DNA of 64,000 bases from Effusibacillus consociatus (GTDB lineage Bacteria; Bacillota; Bacilli; Tumebacillales; Effusibacillaceae), in contig NZ_JBHSHC010000006.1 of the NCBI RefSeq assembly GCF_042652925.1, positions 40,445-104,444 on the forward strand, in the 5' to 3' direction. Both the position numbers and the translations under genes were made by a program. The notes below the pieces were generated by a model that was not told where the DNA came from, did no database searches, and saw nothing but the letters and a program-made list of their open reading frames with translations. Positions 24,812-32,891 of this stretch are shown here, piece by piece (the first letter of the stretch is position 1; each line of letters starts with the position of its first letter).

Positions 24812-25642
24812 TTACTTTTTACGAGAACGAATAATATACTTATTCGATGGCTTGTTCTTCTTGCGAGTCTTCTTGCCCAAGGTCGGCTTACCCCATGGGG
24901 ACACCGGAGACTTACGTCCGATCGGCGCACGACCTTCACCACCACCATGCGGGTGATCGTTCGGGTTCATTACAACCCCGCGAACAGTCGGGCGCTTGCC
25001 GAGCCAACGAGAACGTCCAGCTTTACCAACGTTGACATTTTCGTGGTCGAGGTTGCCCACTTGACCAATGGTCGCACGGCATTCCGCACGGATCAGTCGA
25101 ACTTCACCGGAGGATAGGCGCACATGGCAGTATTCGCCTTCTTTGGCAAGAAGCTGCGCTTCCGCACCCGCTGCACGAGCCAATTGACCGCCTTTGCCAG
25201 GTTTCAATTCGATGTTGTGAATCACAGTACCAACGGGAATATTAATGAGCGGGAGCGTATTCCCCACCTTAATGTCCGCATTAGCACCGGAGAAGATGGT
25301 GTCGCCCACTTTCAAACCGAGCGGTGCAAGGATATAGCGCTTCTCACCATCAGCATAATTGATCAAAGCAATGTTGGCGGAACGGTTCGGATCGTACTCA
25401 ATCGTTGCTACGCGACCCGGAATTCCGTCTTTGTTACGCTTGAAGTCAATAACCCGATACTGCCGCTTGTGACCGCCGCCTTGATGACGAGTCGTAATTT
25501 TCCCTTGGTTGTTACGACCTGCATTTTTCTTGAGCGGTTCAAGGAGAGATTTTTCGGGTTTATCGGTTGTAATCTCTTCGAACGTCAAAACGGACATGAA
25601 TCGACGTCCCGGAGAAGTGGGTTTATATTTTTTGATTCCCAC
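24812..25642 (-). CDS. rplB: 50S ribosomal protein L2
   Basis: L2 is essential for subunit association and peptidyl transfer. The 276 residues contain GRNNQGKITTRHQGGGHKRQ and the catalytic-region stretch VMNPNDHPHGGGEGRAPIG with its conserved His. The start is GTG (GTGGGAATC), 8 nt after AAGGAGG. The 105-nt gap to rplW holds a copy of the dispersed palindromic element. Confidence 0.98.
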   Translation of the reverse strand: MGIKKYKPTSPGRRFMSVLTFEEITTDKPEKSLLEPLKKNAGRNNQGKITTRHQGGGHKRQYRVIDFKRNKDGIPGRVATIEYDPNRSANIALINYADGEKRYILAPLGLKVGDTIFSGANADIKVGNTLPLINIPVGTVIHNIELKPGKGGQLARAAGAEAQLLAKEGEYCHVRLSSGEVRLIRAECRATIGQVGNLDHENVNVGKAGRSRWLGKRPTVRGVVMNPNDHPHGGGEGRAPIGRKSPVSPWGKPTLGKKTRKKNKPSNKYIIRSRKK

Positions 25643-25689
25643 TGCAATACCCTCCTTTGCTTTCTAATTCCGTACTGGTTGGCTTTTCC

Positions 25690-25748
25690 GGGTCCCCATT
25701 AAAGTACTCGGAATAGGCTTCGAAGCTTCACGTCACTTTAATGGGCCC
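25690..25748 (-). repeat. Dispersed palindromic element, copy A
   Basis: A 59-bp imperfect palindrome with ends GGGCCCATTAAAGTGACG and GAGTACTTTAATGGGGACCC and a non-palindromic centre. It is the same element as copies at 49300 and 51288 but in opposite orientation. Its stem carries T:A where the others carry C:G. It fills the rplW-rplB gap and touches the rplW stop. Confidence 0.8.
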
Positions 25749-26041
25749 TATTGTGCTCCTTCAAAGAAGGAGAAAGGCTTCGAATCAGCACTCAAAGTTA
25801 CAATGGCTTTTTTCCATTCAGATGTCATGCCGACATAACGTCCGACACGCTTCCGCTTACCGGGAACACGAGCCGTGTTAACCTTTGCAACCTTGACACC
25901 GAAGATATCTTCAATTGCTTGTTTGATTTCGGTCTTGTTAGCCTTCAGGTCCACTTCAAAAGTGAACTTGTTGTCTTCCATCAATTCCGTGGAGCGCTCG
26001 GTAATGACTGGGCGCTTAACGATATCACGTGGATTTTTCAT
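25748..26041 (-). CDS. rplW: 50S ribosomal protein L23
   Basis: L23 is the docking site for trigger factor and SRP at the tunnel exit. The 97 residues start MKNPRDIVKRPVITERSTEL and include FEVDLKANKTEIKQAIEDIFGVKV. Its ATG overlaps the rplD stop by one base (TAATG). The stop codon touches a palindromic repeat. Confidence 0.98.
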   Translation of the reverse strand: MKNPRDIVKRPVITERSTELMEDNKFTFEVDLKANKTEIKQAIEDIFGVKVAKVNTARVPGKRKRVGRYVGMTSEWKKAIVTLSADSKPFSFFEGAQ

Positions 26042-26664
26042 TACGCGAACACCTCCTCCACTTTTGCAATCGCGTCTTTGGTGATTACCAAGGAATCGTG
26101 ATTGAGCAGGTCATATACACTAATGCCGGTTGCCTTAACGAACTTCACGCCCGGAATGTTGCGAGCAGAGAGTTCTGCATTGGTATTTGTGTCCAAACCC
26201 ACCACCAGCGCTTTTTTAGCTGCGTTCACGTTGGTTAGGACACGAGCCATTTCCTTTGTCTTTGGAGCATCAAAGTTCAAGGAATCCAGCACAATAATCG
26301 CATTCTCGTTTACCTTCGAAGAAAGCGCAGATTTCAGAGCCAAGCGGCGAACTTTCTTCGGAAGCTTATAAGCGTATGAACGCGGAGTCGGCCCAAAAAC
26401 GGTACCACCACCAACCCATTGCGGAGCGCGAATGGAACCCTGACGAGCACGACCGGTGCCTTTTTGACGCCACGGTTTACGGCCACCGCCTCTTACTTCC
26501 GAGCGGTTCTTCACATCGTGCGTACCACGACGGAGACTTGCCAATTGCGCAACCACCGCTTCGTGCAGCACATGCTGATTCGGTTCAATTCCGAAAATGG
26601 AATCCGCCAGTTCGATTTCTCCTACTTGCTTACCTTCCATGTTCAAAACAGGAACTTTCGGCAT
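26041..26664 (-). CDS. rplD: 50S ribosomal protein L4
   Basis: L4 reaches into the exit tunnel. The 207 residues start MPKVPVLNMEGKQVGEIEL and carry the tunnel loop region SEVRGGGRKPWRQKGTGRARQGSIRAP split as SEVRGGGRKPWRQKG and RARQGSIRAP. It overlaps rplW by one base and follows rplC by 26 nt. Confidence 0.98.
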   Translation of the reverse strand: MPKVPVLNMEGKQVGEIELADSIFGIEPNQHVLHEAVVAQLASLRRGTHDVKNRSEVRGGGRKPWRQKGTGRARQGSIRAPQWVGGGTVFGPTPRSYAYKLPKKVRRLALKSALSSKVNENAIIVLDSLNFDAPKTKEMARVLTNVNAAKKALVVGLDTNTNAELSARNIPGVKFVKATGISVYDLLNHDSLVITKDAIAKVEEVFA

Positions 26665-26690
26665 GAAAATTTCCCCCTTTCCTTACGAGA

Positions 26691-27314
26691 TTATTTCCCC
26701 GACTTAACAGCCGTCTTAACGGTTACATAAGAATTTTTAGGACCAGGAACCGATCCTTTTACCAACAACAAGTTGCGGTCGGTGTCCACCTTAACAACTT
26801 CCAGGTTCTGAACCGTTACGCGCTCTCCACCCATGCGACCGGGAAGAGTTTGACCTTTGAACACGCGGTTCGGGCTGATCGCACCAAGAGAACCGGGTCC
26901 ACGATGGTAACGGGAACCGTGTGCCATCGGTCCACGAGCTTGGTTATGGCGCTTAATCGCACCCGCAAAACCTTTACCCTTAGAAACGCCGACAACGTCC
27001 ACTACTTCGCCAGCAGCGAAAACATCCGCCTTCAATACTTGACCCACTTCGTATTGGGCCAGGTCAACTCCGCGGAACTCTCGCACATAACGCTTCGGGG
27101 TTGTTCCTGCCTTCGAAGCATGACCAGCTTCAGGCTTATTCGCACGCTTTTTATCTGCAAAGCCGATTTGCACGGCTTCATATCCGTCATTTTGCAATTC
27201 TTTCTTTTGAAGAACCACACACGGACCAGCTTCGATAACCGTTACCGGTACAACATTTCCATCTTCAGTAAAGACTTGGGTCATACCCAACTTGCGTCCC
27301 AAAATGCCTTTCAT
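26691..27314 (-). CDS. rplC: 50S ribosomal protein L3
   Basis: L3 contacts the peptidyl transferase centre through its central extension. The 207-residue product begins MKGILGRKLGMTQVFTEDGN, has VGVSKGKGFAGAIKRHNQ, and RGPGSLGAISPNRVFKGQTL. The ATG follows TAGGAGGTGG; a 25-codon extension upstream is not supported. Standard place between rpsJ and rplD. Confidence 0.98.
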   Translation of the reverse strand: MKGILGRKLGMTQVFTEDGNVVPVTVIEAGPCVVLQKKELQNDGYEAVQIGFADKKRANKPEAGHASKAGTTPKRYVREFRGVDLAQYEVGQVLKADVFAAGEVVDVVGVSKGKGFAGAIKRHNQARGPMAHGSRYHRGPGSLGAISPNRVFKGQTLPGRMGGERVTVQNLEVVKVDTDRNLLLVKGSVPGPKNSYVTVKTAVKSGK

Positions 27315-27415
27315 ATTGCCACCTCCTAATATTCGAATCATTCTCCCCAAAGGCGAAGGGACAGAGGATTCGTCCTGCAAACAAAGCAACTCGGCCGGGT
27401 GTATCCCACCTTGTC

Positions 27416-27724
27416 TTACAATTTGATTTCGATGTCTACGCCAGACGGCAGGTCAAGACGCATAAGCGCATCCACAGTCTGCGGTGTCGGATTGACAATG
27501 TCAATCAAACGCTTGTGAGTCCGCATTTCAAACTGTTCACGAGCATCTTTGTATTTGTGCGGCGCACGCAGGATCGTGATCACTTGCTTCTCAGTCGGAA
27601 GCGGGATCGGACCTGATACAGAAGCTCCGGAACGCTTGGCTGTGTCAACGATCTTCTCAGCGGAAGTGTCGAGCACCTTATGGTCGAACGCCTTCAAGCG
27701 AATGCGGATTTTTTGCTTTGCCAT
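27416..27724 (-). CDS. rpsJ: 30S ribosomal protein S10
   Basis: S10 (NusE) is a 30S head protein and also couples NusG/NusB to antitermination. The 102 residues start MAKQKIRIRLKAFDHKVLDT and contain SGPIPLPTEKQVITILRAPHKYKDAREQFE. The ATG follows AAAGGAGGG. It is the first gene of the S10-spc-alpha superoperon, about 130 nt downstream of its promoter. Confidence 0.98.
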   Translation of the reverse strand: MAKQKIRIRLKAFDHKVLDTSAEKIVDTAKRSGASVSGPIPLPTEKQVITILRAPHKYKDAREQFEMRTHKRLIDIVNPTPQTVDALMRLDLPSGVDIEIKL

Positions 27725-27860
27725 ATGAATTCCCTCCTTTATCGCCCCAATATCATGGACATACTCCGCGAAAATTCCCCTGATTGGCCCCGCATATGGC
27801 ATTTATGACGGTGCTTCAGCAACCTTTCGCATCATCGCAGTCTAAGACCAACAATACGAA

Positions 27861-27889
27861 ATTATACATAAAAATTTAGATAAAAACAA
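27861..27889 (-). promoter_or_regulatory. Sigma-A promoter of the S10-spc-alpha superoperon
   Basis: TTGTTT, 17 nt, TATAAT on the minus strand, in an AT-rich stretch. The 364-nt rpsJ-tuf gap otherwise contains the tuf terminator at its far side and no gene that I can see. Confidence 0.8.
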
Positions 27890-28053
27890 TGCTTTTTTCG
27901 AGAAATATTATATAAAGAGCAAAAATATTGGATTTGTATTTATCGCGCAGCTCAAAAAACAAAAGAATTTTCAAGTTCAAAGAAAATTTGGCATCCACAA
28001 AGTGACTGACACGGATGAATACCCTTTGCATTTTACATTCAAAAACTATAAAA

Positions 28054-28075
28054 AACCGGGTCTCTCGACCCGGTT
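28054..28075 (-). terminator. Intrinsic terminator after tuf
   Basis: Perfect 9-bp stem AACCGGGTC / GACCCGGTT with loop TCTC and a downstream T run on the minus strand. It closes the rplGB-rpsL-rpsG-fusA-tuf operon. Confidence 0.9.
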
Positions 28076-28088
28076 AGATTCAATTCAA

Positions 28089-29279
28089 TTACTTCGTGAT
28101 GGATACCACTACACCAGCACCAACAGTACGACCGCCTTCGCGGATAGCGAAGCGAGTACCTTCTTCGAGAGCGATCGGGGAAATCAGCTCAACGTCCATG
28201 GTGATGTTGTCGCCAGGCATAACCATCTCGGTTCCAGCAGGCAATGTGCATACGCCAGTAACGTCGGTAGTACGAACGTAGAATTGGGGACGGTAACCGT
28301 TAAAGAACGGAGTGTGACGTCCACCTTCTTCTTTGGTCAAAACGTAAACTTCAGCTTTGAAGTTGGTGTGTGGCTTAATAGAACCCGGCTTAACCAGAAC
28401 CTGACCACGCTCAATATCTTTACGTTCAACACCGCGGAGCAGAGCACCGATGTTGTCACCAGCTTGAGCGGAATCAAGCAGCTTCCGGAACATTTCAATA
28501 CCGGTCGCCACAGTCTTGCGAGTTTCTTCAGCAAGACCAACGATTTCTACTTCATCACCCACTTTGAGAGCTCCACGCTCAACACGACCAGTTGCAACAG
28601 TACCACGACCAGTGATCGTGAATACGTCTTCCACAGGCATGAGGAACGGCTTGTCAGTTTCACGAGTAGGTTCCGGGATGTAAGAGTCAACAGCTTCCAT
28701 CAGTTCGTCGATTTTCTTAGCCCATTCGCCATTCGGGTTCTCAAGAGCTTCTTTCGCCGAACCGCGGATTACCGGGATGTCGTCGCCAGGGAATTCGTAT
28801 TCGGACAGAAGGTCACGAATTTCCATTTCTACGAGATCCAAGAGTTCTTCGTCATCAACCATGTCACACTTGTTCATGAACACAACGATGTATGGAACGC
28901 CTACCTGACGGGACAACAGGATGTGTTCACGAGTTTGCGGCATTGGGCCGTCAGCAGCGGATACAACGAGAATTGCGCCGTCCATCTGAGCAGCACCGGT
29001 GATCATGTTTTTCACATAGTCAGCGTGTCCCGGGCAGTCAACGTGAGCATAGTGACGGTTAGCAGTTTCGTACTCAACGTGAGCGGTGTTGATGGTAATA
29101 CCACGCTCGCGCTCTTCCGGAGCTTTGTCAATTGCATCGTAAGCCATCGCTTGTGCTTGACCGCGGCTTGCAAGAACGGTGGTGATTGCAGCAGTCAAAG
29201 TGGTTTTACCATGGTCAACGTGACCGATAGTACCAATGTTAACGTGCGGCTTGTTACGTTCAAATTTAGCTTTTGCCAT
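28089..29279 (-). CDS. tuf: Elongation factor Tu
   Basis: EF-Tu carries aminoacyl-tRNA to the A site in its GTP form. The 396 residues have G1 GHVDHGKT, G3 DCPGHADY and G4 NKCD near residues 18-25, 81-88 and 136-139, and the C-terminal domains 2 and 3 are complete. Residues of the elfamycin/kirromycin region look ordinary. It is the last gene of the str operon, 31 nt after fusA. Only one tuf copy is in the window. Confidence 0.99.
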   Translation of the reverse strand: MAKAKFERNKPHVNIGTIGHVDHGKTTLTAAITTVLASRGQAQAMAYDAIDKAPEERERGITINTAHVEYETANRHYAHVDCPGHADYVKNMITGAAQMDGAILVVSAADGPMPQTREHILLSRQVGVPYIVVFMNKCDMVDDEELLDLVEMEIRDLLSEYEFPGDDIPVIRGSAKEALENPNGEWAKKIDELMEAVDSYIPEPTRETDKPFLMPVEDVFTITGRGTVATGRVERGALKVGDEVEIVGLAEETRKTVATGIEMFRKLLDSAQAGDNIGALLRGVERKDIERGQVLVKPGSIKPHTNFKAEVYVLTKEEGGRHTPFFNGYRPQFYVRTTDVTGVCTLPAGTEMVMPGDNITMDVELISPIALEEGTRFAIREGGRTVGAGVVVSITK

Positions 29280-29310
29280 TATGATTCACTCCTCACTTTA
29301 ATTCAGGGCA

Positions 29311-31383
29311 TTAACCCTTGTTTTTTGTAATAATCTCTTGCGCGATGTTCTTTGGAACTTCTTCATAAGAATGAAATACCATCGAATAGTTCCCGCGACC
29401 TTGGGTACGGGAGCGCATAGAGGTTGCGTAACCAAACATCTCGGAAAGTGGTACATAGCCACGGATAACTTGAGCGCCAGCAAGAGCTTCCATACCTTCA
29501 ATACGTCCGCGACGAGAGTTGATATCCCCCATAATATCGCCCATGTATTCTTCCGGCACAGTTACTTCTACCTTCATGATCGGCTCGAGCAATACCGGAT
29601 CGGCTTTTAAAGTACCCGCCTTCAACGCCATAGAACCGGCAATTTTAAATGCCATTTCCGAGGAGTCGACATCATGGTACGAACCGTCTACAATGGTAAC
29701 TTTCATATCGATTAGCGGATATCCCGCGAGGACACCATTTTCCATCGCTTCTTGCACACCTTCATCCACAGCTGGGATGTATTCTCTCGGAACAACACCA
29801 CCAACGATCTTGTTTTCGAAGATGTATCCTTGTCCGCGCTCGAGTGGTTCAATTTCAAGCCAAACATGACCGTATTGACCTTTACCGCCGGACTGACGGA
29901 CAAATTTGCCTTCAACTTTGGTCTTGCTCTTAATCGTTTCTTTGTAAGCAACCTGCGGTTTACCTACGTTAGCTTCAACTTTAAACTCACGCTGCAGACG
30001 GTCCACAATGATTTCCAAGTGCAATTCGCCCATACCGGAAATAATCGTTTGACCGGTTTCCTGATCCGTATGAGTTCTAAATGTCGGATCTTCTTCCGCC
30101 AGCTTGGCAAGCGCAAGACCCATTTTATCTTGGTCAGCTTTCGTTTTCGGTTCGATAGCAACCGAGATAACCGGATCCGGAAACTCCATGGACTCAAGAA
30201 TTACAACATTCTTTTCGTCACAGAGCGTATCCCCCGTAGTGGTGTCTTTCAAACCTACGGCAGCTGCAATGTCACCGGCATATACAGTAGAAATTTCTTC
30301 ACGGTGGTTTGCATGCATCTGCAGAATACGACCGATACGTTCACGCTTATTCTTTGTAGAGTTCAATACGTAGGAGCCGGAATTAAGCACACCGGAATAA
30401 ACCCGGAAGAACGCCAGCTTACCAACGTAAGGATCTGTCATGATTTTAAACGCAAGCGCAGCGAAAGGTTCATTGTCACTGGATGGACGAGTCGTTTCGG
30501 TTCCGTCTTCAGTTACACCTTTAATTGCCGGAACATCAACAGGAGCCGGCAGGTAGTCGACAACTGCATCAAGCATAGGTTGAACACCTTTGTTCTTGTA
30601 AGAAGAACCACAGAGAACCGGAACGATTTGACCATTAATCGTACCCTTACGAAGAGCTGCCTTGATTTCCTCCAATGTCAACTCTTCACCTTCAAGGTAC
30701 TTCATCATCAATTCTTCATCCAACTCCGCAACTGCTTCCACAAGCTTCATGCGGTATTCTTCCGCTTGATCCTTCATCTCTTCCGGAATATCACGAGCTT
30801 CGGAAACTTTGCCAAGGTCGTCAGTGTAGATGATCGCCTTCATCTCAACGAGATCGACCATGCCAACGAATTGATCCTCGGCACCGATTGGCAATTGAAT
30901 GGGAACTGCATTCTTTTTCAAGCGATCACGCATTTGGTTAACAGCCCGATAGAAGTCGGCACCGATAATATCCATTTTGTTCACATAAGCAATACGAGGA
31001 ACCCCATACTTGTCCGCCTGGCGCCATACTGTTTCGGATTGAGGCTCTACGCCACCCTTCGCACAGAATACACCAACCGCTCCGTCAAGCACCCGCAAAG
31101 AACGTTCCACCTCAACAGTGAAGTCCACGTGCCCCGGTGTGTCAATGATATTGATTCGATGACCTTTCCATTGAGCTGTTGTAGCCGCAGAGGTAATCGT
31201 GATACCACGCTCTTGTTCCTGAACCATCCAGTCCATGGTAGCTGCACCCTCATGCACTTCTCCGATCTTGTGCACCCGTCCGGTATAGAACAGAATACGT
31301 TCCGTGGTAGTTGTTTTCCCTGCGTCAATGTGAGCCATGATCCCTATGTTTCGAGTTTTTTCTAACGGAAACTCACGAGCCAT
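29311..31383 (-). CDS. fusA: Elongation factor G
   Basis: EF-G drives translocation using GTP. The 690 residues include G1 AHIDAGKTTT, G3 DTPGHVDFT and G4 NKMD, followed by domains II-V and a C terminus SEMFGYATSMRSRTQGRGNY. This resembles canonical B. subtilis FusA. GGAGGCAAT precedes the ATG. It lies between rpsG and tuf. Confidence 0.99.
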   Translation of the reverse strand: MAREFPLEKTRNIGIMAHIDAGKTTTTERILFYTGRVHKIGEVHEGAATMDWMVQEQERGITITSAATTAQWKGHRINIIDTPGHVDFTVEVERSLRVLDGAVGVFCAKGGVEPQSETVWRQADKYGVPRIAYVNKMDIIGADFYRAVNQMRDRLKKNAVPIQLPIGAEDQFVGMVDLVEMKAIIYTDDLGKVSEARDIPEEMKDQAEEYRMKLVEAVAELDEELMMKYLEGEELTLEEIKAALRKGTINGQIVPVLCGSSYKNKGVQPMLDAVVDYLPAPVDVPAIKGVTEDGTETTRPSSDNEPFAALAFKIMTDPYVGKLAFFRVYSGVLNSGSYVLNSTKNKRERIGRILQMHANHREEISTVYAGDIAAAVGLKDTTTGDTLCDEKNVVILESMEFPDPVISVAIEPKTKADQDKMGLALAKLAEEDPTFRTHTDQETGQTIISGMGELHLEIIVDRLQREFKVEANVGKPQVAYKETIKSKTKVEGKFVRQSGGKGQYGHVWLEIEPLERGQGYIFENKIVGGVVPREYIPAVDEGVQEAMENGVLAGYPLIDMKVTIVDGSYHDVDSSEMAFKIAGSMALKAGTLKADPVLLEPIMKVEVTVPEEYMGDIMGDINSRRGRIEGMEALAGAQVIRGYVPLSEMFGYATSMRSRTQGRGNYSMVFHSYEEVPKNIAQEIITKNKG

Positions 31384-31441
31384 TCGATTGCCTCCTTTCT
31401 GCGTATAAGTACTGAAGAGGGCCTAACCGGCCCACCGTGTT

Positions 31442-31912
31442 CTACCAACGATAGTGAGCAAACGCTTTGTTTGCCTCCGCCATCTTGTGGGTATCTTCAC
31501 GTTTCTTAACAGCAGCCCCTGTGTTGTTGGCTGCATCGAGAATTTCGCTTGCAAGCTTTTCTTGCATGGTCTTCTCCCCACGTTGACGGGAGTAGTTGAC
31601 CAACCAACGGATACCGAGAGTTGTTCGACGCTCAGGACGAACTTCAACCGGCACCTGGTAGTTCGCACCACCCACCCGGCGAGCTTTAACCTCAAGAACC
31701 GGCATGATATTTTTCAGTGCAGCTTCAAATACTTCCATCGGATCTTTGCCCGATTTCTCACGAATGGTTTCGAGAGCATCGTACACGATCTTTTCAGCCA
31801 CACCTTTCTTGCCGTCTACCATAATCTTATTGATCAGGCGGGACACCATTGTGTTGTTATATACAGGATCAGCAAGAACTTCACGACGAGGTACTGGACC
31901 TTTACGCGGCAT
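31442..31912 (-). CDS. rpsG: 30S ribosomal protein S7
   Basis: S7 is a primary assembly protein in the 30S head near the E site. The 156-residue product starts MPRKGPVPRREVLADPVYNN and carries GGANYQVPVEVRPERRTTLG, ending HYRW. ATG is preferred to an in-frame TTG one codon earlier. GGAGGGGAAG lies upstream. Standard place between rpsL and fusA. Confidence 0.98.
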   Translation of the reverse strand: MPRKGPVPRREVLADPVYNNTMVSRLINKIMVDGKKGVAEKIVYDALETIREKSGKDPMEVFEAALKNIMPVLEVKARRVGGANYQVPVEVRPERRTTLGIRWLVNYSRQRGEKTMQEKLASEILDAANNTGAAVKKREDTHKMAEANKAFAHYRW

Positions 31913-31953
31913 CAACTTCCCCTCCTTTCGAACCGGATTTAAACGATAGAATA

Positions 31954-32373
31954 TTAAGATTTAGCTTTCGGACGCTTCGCACCGTACTTCGAGCGACCCT
32001 GCATGCGATCCTTCACGCCAGCGGTATCAAGCGCACCGCGAACGATATGATAGCGAACACCCGGAAGGTCCTTCACACGACCACCACGAACAAGAACCAC
32101 AGAGTGTTCTTGCAGGTTGTGACCGATCCCCGGAATGTAAGCTGTTACTTCGATTCCGTTTGTCAAACGCACACGCGCATATTTACGCAGAGCGGAGTTA
32201 GGTTTCTTCGGAGTCATCGTTCCAACACGGGTACATACCCCGCGTTTTTGAGGAGACGATTGATCGGTTTGTTCCTTTTCAAAGCTGTTGTAGCCTTTTT
32301 GGAGAGCCGGAGCAGTCGACTTTTTCTCAACTACCTTACGGCTTTTCCGAACCAACTGATTAATTGTCGGCAT
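31954..32373 (-). CDS. rpsL: 30S ribosomal protein S12
   Basis: S12 governs decoding accuracy at the A site. The 139-residue product contains TPKKPNSALRKYARVRL with the Lys that is changed in streptomycin-resistant mutants here in its wild-type form, and GGRVKDLPGVRYHIVRG. ATG chosen over an adjacent upstream TTG. It follows rplGB by about 116 nt. Confidence 0.98.
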   Translation of the reverse strand: MPTINQLVRKSRKVVEKKSTAPALQKGYNSFEKEQTDQSSPQKRGVCTRVGTMTPKKPNSALRKYARVRLTNGIEVTAYIPGIGHNLQEHSVVLVRGGRVKDLPGVRYHIVRGALDTAGVKDRMQGRSKYGAKRPKAKS

Positions 32374-32489
32374 CAATCTACACCCCCTTCCACATTCTCA
32401 AGCCCACAGAGCCTGGTGGTTCATCAACAATCAAATAAATAACAGCCGAAATGATACGGTCGTGAGAAACCGCCTAACGATTTCAACTG

Positions 32490-32741
32490 TTAGTCTTGCA
32501 GGATCGCTGCAGCAGCAGCTCCCACTTCTATTCCACAGACCCTTCCAAGTTGCTTCATGGAATCCACCCAGAAAACCGGAGTCTTCTTGGCTTCACATAG
32601 ATGGACAATCCGTTCTACGATCTTTTTGTCCGCATCTTTCGCAACAAACACTTCTCTCGCTGCAGATTGCTCCAGGGCCTTCGTTGTCTGATTCGTGCCA
32701 ATAGCAACGTTTTTGGCACTACGAATGCGCTCATATGGCAT
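32490..32741 (-). CDS. rplGB: L7Ae-family K-turn-binding protein (YbxF)
   Basis: An 83-residue L7Ae/L30e-like protein that in B. subtilis (YbxF/RplGB) binds K-turn RNAs; its exact cellular role is unclear. The motif ALEQSAAREVFVAKDADKK and then VDSMKQLGRVCGIEVGAAAAAIL match the family. The start MPYERIRSAKNVAIG follows AAAGGGGG. It opens the str operon, directly behind its promoter. Confidence 0.93.
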   Translation of the reverse strand: MPYERIRSAKNVAIGTNQTTKALEQSAAREVFVAKDADKKIVERIVHLCEAKKTPVFWVDSMKQLGRVCGIEVGAAAAAILQD

Positions 32742-32795
32742 TCGACAACCCCCTTTTTGAACAAAATGCGTTAAGGACTGTGAGCACACTAAATC

Positions 32796-32824
32796 ATTCT
32801 ATCAGCCTAAACTGACCATGTCAA
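32796..32824 (-). promoter_or_regulatory. Sigma-A promoter of the str operon
   Basis: Consensus TTGACA, 17 nt, TAGAAT on the minus strand, 55 nt upstream of the rplGB start and downstream of the rpoC terminator. Confidence 0.82.
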
Positions 32825-32858
32825 TAAATTCACTGCATGTTAAAAAAAGAAATTTATG

Positions 32859-32883
32859 CTCGGCGGGATCTTATCCCGCCGAG
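32859..32883 (-). terminator. Intrinsic terminator after rpoC
   Basis: Perfect 11-bp stem CTCGGCGGGAT / ATCCCGCCGAG with a 3-nt loop. The T run on the minus strand begins after a short AT-rich gap. Confidence 0.82.
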
Positions 32884-32891
32884 ATTTTTCT

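Noticed and set aside
27990..28030. Another copy of the dispersed palindrome (CCACAAAGTGACTGACACGG)
   Set aside because: Only the AAAGTGAC core matches; neither the ends nor the second arm are present.
27725..28088. A gene in the rpsJ-tuf gap
   Set aside because: Only promoter, leader and terminator signals; no frame with a ribosome site.
28002..29330. 442-codon open frame antisense to tuf
   Set aside because: It mirrors tuf codon structure, has no ribosome site and no family signature; tuf itself is certain.
29752..31365. 537-codon open frame antisense to fusA
   Set aside because: Shadow of fusA; composition is typical of the opposite strand of a highly biased gene.
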